NCBI GenBank assembly: GCA_018524725.1
Contig: JAEUWP010000421.1
Span: forward strand, 124,001 to 188,000
Length of the DNA stretch: 64,000 bases
DNA from: Podaxis mareebaensis
Lineage: Eukaryota > Basidiomycota > Agaricomycetes > Agaricales > Agaricaceae
Direction of reading: 5' to 3'
The notes under the pieces were generated by a model. That model was not told the DNA's origin. It ran no database searches and worked only from the letters and a program-made list of their open reading frames with translations. The position numbers were made by a program, and so were the translations under genes. Positions 59,017 through 64,000 of the stretch are shown here, one piece after another; within the stretch, counting starts at the first letter, position 1; every line of letters begins with the position of its first letter.

Positions 59017-59891
59017 TTCGTGGGGGCTGGGAAGGTTCCGTTGGAGGTGGTGTGGATTCGTTCAGGCTTCGGGTATTGAACATCTATGATTGTATAACTT
59101 GATTCTCCTTCTCTACCCTCGTTTTTTTTGACTGGATTTTGACTCTATATCGTCTTCAGAGGAGCAGGTTTTCCCGGTATCGACGCTTATCGGGTTCTGT
59201 ACTGATACTATGCATTCATGTCAACCACAATTACTGGGGTGTAGTATATGGGCATCGGTGAAAGTCTCAGTCTCAAAGCTCGATCCCCTGAATGCCTCAT
59301 CACATCCAAATTGAAGAGTCACTTCTCCGCCTTTTCACCTTTGGAGTCCTCGCTGACTGGATATGCTGGTGGCGACGAATCTGCATTCACTTAATACTCG
59401 TCGCGACTTCAAAGTCGATGCCACTTACCACGCTTCGAGACCTTATCCCATCTCTCGTTTTCCGTCGGGGCCGAAAAGGCGGGTGACGAGTCCCAGATTG
59501 TGTTTGAACAATTCATGTTTGGGCCACTAGGGCCGACGTTTGAATACGACGCGGACTTCCATTCCTTCGTACTACGTAGTTGAATTTCATCAAAATTCCT
59601 GTTAAAGGTTGACTTGCGGGATGCACAGTATGCGCGCGGAGGGATGGTTGTGTGTTTGAACGAGGTTTCGGGGACGGTTATTAAGGAAGTGTCAAGAGAG
59701 GTGTTGGGGAAGGGACGTTCTAGGAAAAAGACTTGTGTATGAGCGGTGTGCGGATGAATTGGGATGGCTGACCCTTACCGGAAGCGGCTGACAGATTGGC
59801 GGAAGGGCAGTCGCTAGATCTTTGAGGTAGGATGGCTCGCCTGCGTGCCCATCCTCGAACCTGTATCGATTTCTTCTTTAAGCAAACGCCA
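59017..59891. other. intergenic downstream of the RhoGAP gene
   Basis: 3' flank of the RhoGAP gene and possibly the 3' end of the small membrane-protein candidate. No clear gene. Confidence 0.4.
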
Positions 59892-60207
59892 TCAATAGTG
59901 GATGTTGGGACGTACCATCCAGAAAGCAAGGCCGAGTACTAACAATGTGAATACTGAAACAGCATAAACAACGTCAGTGATTGACTGGATGGCAAGCCGT
60001 GGCTGTATGCGTACGCCATAGCCCGAGATCGATGGGGCATAATTTGAACCATCCAAGCCATTCCTTGCAAACTTCCTTGTCTCCAGAAGCGGCGTCTGAT
60101 CCAGTGAGTTGGTTGATAACATATCTCGTGGATGGGTCTGTGGTATTTCGCTTTGGAAGGTGATTGACGCCACCAGCATCCGGCAGTAATTCGAGCAGAA
60201 ACGGCAT
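59892..60207 (-). CDS. small single-pass membrane protein (tentative)
   Basis: A minus-strand candidate. ATG at 60207 (MPFLLELLPDAG) may splice to TPLLETRKFARNGLDGSNYA, followed by GYGVRIQPRLAIQSITDVVY and a hydrophobic helix VSVFTLLVLGLAFWM near 59905-59950. A GT donor follows this helix (gtacgt), so further exons toward 59720 are possible. No family recognised. The only positive evidence is the intron-like join and the transmembrane segment. Confidence 0.3.
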
Positions 60208-61207
60208 TGTGGTCACTGAAGGTTGGGTGCCGAATGACGGATGGAAGGCTCGAGTGAGAAGGAAGAGTAAAGAGGAGTGGAACAAGTTAGATGAAGAACC
60301 TGGCTACATTTTATGGTGTTTCTGTTACTTGTAGCATCGTTGGAGGCTGACGGATGTACATCATGTATGGGGGAAATTGCCAACTAAATGATCATGTTGG
60401 TCGATCGTTATTTTGGTCAGACGGCACAATTTCGACACCTGAATCAGTCTTGGGCTGACTGGGGCGCTGGAATGAATGCTCGCTGTAAATGAGTCTGATG
60501 CCCAATTTCCGGAACTGACCTCACTCGAAAGGCCCCTATTTCGTTCATTTCATCGGTCCGATGTTCCGCCCTAGTCCCGGCGCACACGTGACGACAGCAA
60601 CGGTTCGAACCTTGTCAGGTACAGCTTTGCAATTAATCAATTGTTTCCCTCCTCGAATCCCTCTGAAGCACTTCTCCGTGGCAGCTAACGGTTGTTGCAG
60701 CCATTTTTCAACAGAGATTCAAAGGAATGCATGCGACTATTTTTTCATCCCTCGACATCACCTCACTAAAATTCAATATCACTGGCATCAAAATGCCTCG
60801 TTGCCCACTCATGATCGAATCCTGGAGAAGGATCTCCCTAAGTTGTATTTCTTTCTCAGCGAATCTCTTCGCAGAATCGGAAGAACTTTTCGAAATGCAT
60901 AAACCCACATAAGACTCGAGGCATACGAGCAACTACCTTGACCCATTAGACCTCCAAGCTAATCGTTTCGCCTGCCGGAGGTATATCTGAAACTTGAGGA
61001 CAAGGACTGGGCCTTAATCTGCACTTCTCTCTATCAAACACGTGGCCACCTCACTGTTGTACGTTCGTTATCGTTGATTGTGACCGTTAGCGCCAACTAA
61101 CGGTGGACCCGACATGTGCACGATGTAGCCTCGTGGACACCTATATATCGTCATAAGTCTCCCCCGACTCCTCGTCTTACCAAACGCCACATCTTTCCCG
61201 AGCCAGG
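60208..61207. other. intergenic, no gene recognised
   Basis: Short plus-strand frame 60561-60902 has no motif. No RNA gene or transposon recognised. Confidence 0.4.
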
Positions 61208-63167
61208 ATGTTCTGGTGTATCCCGCTCCCTTTCTCGCGCGGTAGTCCGGCGCGGCAAACAAAGTCGCCTTCGTCCTCTCCAGCACGGACGAAGCCGATA
61301 TCTAATCCCCTAGTGCTGGAGGACCAGACCCGAAGAATGCAATTTCAGAGACACCATCCCGACGCTGCAGCAAGTGGTGGGCTATCTTGTATACTTACTC
61401 GATGGCCTCATTGATACTGACAATGACATGTTCCTCATTGATGCACTGACAAACTTCAGATTCAGGACCTTTCTATCTCGTTCCTAACAAGCACGGTCCC
61501 GGAAAATCTATCATTCGCCGAACACCTGTTTCTCCGCCTCCGGCCCCGCCCGTCGAGGACGACTACGACAACATCACACAAGCACCGACCACCATGGCTC
61601 AGAAGGCCGATACAGAGTGGGCTGGACGAGCACGAGGCTCCCCCACTTTGGAAGACAACTTCGACGCAGCTACATACACAGCACCGGGTGGTGGTGATAG
61701 TAACACTGATTCGGCCTGGCGTACCCCTTCAAATCGTACGCGTGATCGAGTCCCACCACGGGCGCCTATGTCCCCCAAAGAACGCTACTTCCCCACAAAG
61801 GCGAGCACAAACTCGCCCAGCCCTGCTTCGGGGTCAAGAACTGTGCATGATACACTGGAGAACTATGGGGACTACGGAATGTACATGCAAGAGATGGAGA
61901 GAGTATTTGGACCGCAGGGAGAAGTAGAAGCGGGTATGGAAAGGAAGATCCCGGACATGGATCAACTCCAACGCAAGGAGCTGGCAAGGATTAAAAGTCG
62001 AGAGGTCACCAGGAACAACCCGATGACGCGATCCCCCAATCCGGGTCACACAGTCACTTACCACAGTCGTTTCGATACTGGTGCTCATTATGGGTTCGAT
62101 TCCGGCAACCGCGGTCGAAGAAGAGGTCCACGAGCTGGTCGAGACTACGAGGTCGTGAACAGAAAGGTTGTCGAAGACACGCCAGAAAAGACCGTTACGA
62201 TCGCGACGTGGCGGGAACAGGTCGCGAGGGAGACAAGCCCACACGATCTCGAAACGATGAGCATACATTACATGGGCCTGGAGGATTATGCTGCCGCAGA
62301 ACGGACGATGACGGAGGTGGATAGCAACGTTCAGAGTGCCCAGAGAACATTACACGAAACCGCGAGGTCCGATAGCATCCGGAGCACGCGACCAGCTGGC
62401 GAGCCTTCAAAAGACGTCATCCCACCGCCAGCCGCCGACTCTGAAGAATCGACATCACCTATCGAACCTGAGGTACGACCCTTCGATTTGAATCAGTCAT
62501 ATCTCATCTAAGCTAATCACAGGCTCGTCCACCCACACCACCTCAAAAATCATCAAGCAATCTTCAGCCACCGCGCTCGGTATCATCGCAATCGCGTAAT
62601 CACTCAACGCCGCCACGTATAGCTACCCCCGAACGGTCCCCAATGCTCAAAAACAATCCTCGTTCTCCGCGTAGTGGTACGCGAAGAACGATGCAGGTGT
62701 TCCACGAACCCCCTCCTCTGCCCGAGATACCTAGGTCGCCTAGTCCGGTTCATCCCCCGCCAAGCGCCTTCACCTTCAATGTCCAATCATCCAGCCCAAC
62801 AGGTGCCAACCCGAGCACTTTTGGCATCAGCCACAATCCGCAGTCACCTCTACAAGAGTCAACACCTATCAGGGCTAGCATGTCGCCTATTCCCTTTCAC
62901 CCGAGGCAGTCCCAAGGAAGCACTATCAGCAGCATCAAGTCCGAGTCCGCTCTTGGATTTGAACAGCTTTTGGATTCCTGTGAGCCTTCTTTATTACATA
63001 TAGCCCCGGTATTGGTGCGACTAGGGATTACGAAAGTGGAACACTTGAAGGCTGTTACACGTCTCTCGGAAGAGATGCGAGATCGGGAGGTAAGAGAGGA
63101 GGCTCTGAGGATGGGTGTTACGGTGGTTGAGTGGGCGATTTTGCTGGACAAAGTCAGCATGCTGTAG
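61208..63167 (+). CDS. long disordered protein with conserved C-terminal helical module
   Basis: No named family recognised. ATG 61208 gives MFWCIPLPFSRGS, a short first segment. After a presumed intron come IPTLQQVVGYLVYLLDGL and then SGPFYLVPNKHGPGKSII. The main exon (from about 61465) is disordered and rich in S/P/T/R: ALENYG-like blocks, DYGMYMQEMERVFG, LQRKELARIKSREVTR, and YGFDSGNRGRRRGPRAGRD. An intron at about 62470-62524 is followed by ARPPTPPQ. The last about 70 residues form a compact helical, SAM-like module: FEQLLDSCEPSLLHIAPVLV, RLGITKVEHLKAVTRLSEEM, ending WAILLDKVSML, TAG at 63165-63167. Probably a cytoplasmic scaffold; a cell-cycle or membrane role is conjecture. Confidence 0.72.
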
Positions 63168-64000
63168 TGTTTCTTTTTTTTTTTTCATGCGCACTGTGGG
63201 TATAATTTATGTGACTCATCGTTGTATTATTGGTATAATCTTGATGACGCATCTTACGAACTTTGCAAGGATCAACACACTACAGGAACGAATTCAGGCT
63301 CCGGTCGCGTATGAATGATTCGCACAAGCCCCTTGAAACTCGCCCTGGAAAGATACCGAAGATCGATCAGAAGAAGCTTTGCCAAAAGCTCAAGCCACAC
63401 CGTTGAGACGCGGCCGGACAATGCAAAGCTACCCTGTTCATCATTTCTTTGTTCGGAATCCTGCTTCTTTTGGGAGACCCAATTTTGAGTCCTCTTGAGC
63501 CAAAGTGGGTATGACATCTCCTGCTGAAACGTTCAGGCAAATGGGTGACACGCATACGTTATGGAGAGGGCGTGAACCCGGAATGAAGATCGCGAAGTGG
63601 ATATCCCCCCCGGATTTTGTGAAGTCCCACTCGCGTTAAAGAATACAAGTCACCTAAGAATAGTCCGGGTCACGGGACCGTTCTGGGTTAGCACAAGTCT
63701 TCCGATGTAGTGATCATGTCTCTACAGAGGAAATTCCTTTCATCTTGTTGCGCGGATTCGAAAATGAGTTTCGCAAGTTGTGAGTTTCTCCCCATCCTGA
63801 TGCCTGGGATAAGGTAATGTATGTACGCTCAAACCATTGTCGGATGTTCCCCCTCTCTAATCCACTTTTAATTAAGGATATTATCCTCACCTATTCTTTG
63901 ATTGCGACCCCAAGTGTGTGGTGATTACTTAGTCGCGACAGTATTCCGCGTGGGGTTGGGTTGCTGTCAGGGTGCAGTCAGTCTATCCCAGTGAGGGAAC
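63168..64000. other. intergenic, right edge of the window
   Basis: A T-rich run (63169-63184) just past the stop of the previous gene could be part of its 3' end. No gene or repeat recognised. Confidence 0.4.

Noticed and set aside
1..64000. CRISPR arrays, bacterial operons, insertion sequences
   Set aside because: No regularly spaced direct repeats, and the many spliced genes rule out a prokaryote.

Overview
This is a nuclear segment from a filamentous fungus, almost certainly a basidiomycete of the class Agaricomycetes. Genes are broken by many short (about 45-70 bp) GT-AG introns. Several families present are typical of that class: TKL-type kinases with an HGDLK catalytic loop, a P-loop GTPase whose G4 region reads TTRW/TTMW, DUF6699, an N-terminal-His secreted protein resembling AA14 LPMOs, HYF-type (DUF5648-like) secreted repeats, and NACHT NLR-like proteins. 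The mixture suggests a Rhizoctonia-like (Cantharellales) genome, but that placement is inference and was not tested. There are no bacterial operons, CRISPR arrays or recognisable transposons.

Layout: importin-7/8 type karyopherin (99-4703, -); peroxisomal 4CL-like acyl-CoA ligase no. 1 (5742-7909, -); a tandem pair of GTPase-kinase fusion genes (8482-11058 and 12095-14749, +); a large double-RING protein with a 9-bp minisatellite (15744-19313, -); a gene-poor stretch with one divergent membrane-protein gene (about 21.6-23.5 kb, +); a DUF6699 gene (26149-27718, +); mitochondrial SAM carrier PET8 (29673-30773, +) converging on HOS3-type histone deacetylase (30877-32945, -); F-box-like/LRR gene 1, frame-broken (33228-34723, -); tRNA-Ser(AGA) (35154-35235, +); NOP56 (36091-37966, +); F-box/LRR gene 2, frame-broken (38657-40433, +); AA14-like secreted protein (41495-43042, -); acyl-CoA ligase no. 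2 (43461-45635, -); NACHT NLR-like gene (47020-49418, -); an unrecognised coding region (about 49.9-51.15 kb, +); small secreted repeat protein (51420-52064, +); acyl-CoA ligase no. 3 (52849-55268, -); SEC14-RhoGAP (56350-59016, +); a doubtful small membrane protein (about 59.9-60.2 kb, -); and a long disordered protein with a conserved C-terminal helical module (61208-63167, +).

The window mixes housekeeping genes (importin, NOP56, PET8, HOS3, RhoGAP, tRNA) with fast-evolving families. The most interesting signal is the tandem pair of fusion genes. Each encodes, in one chain, an N-terminal MGA myristoylation-like sequence, a diverged AIG1/septin-like P-loop domain, a variable linker and an apparently complete TKL kinase domain. 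They look like membrane-tethered GTPase-kinase sensors, and they sit in the same window as an NLR-like NACHT gene. A second theme is three paralogous acyl-CoA ligases, all ending in a PTS1 peroxisomal tripeptide (AKL, AKL, SKL). Exon boundaries were read by eye from splice sites and protein continuity, so gene spans are more reliable than individual small exons.
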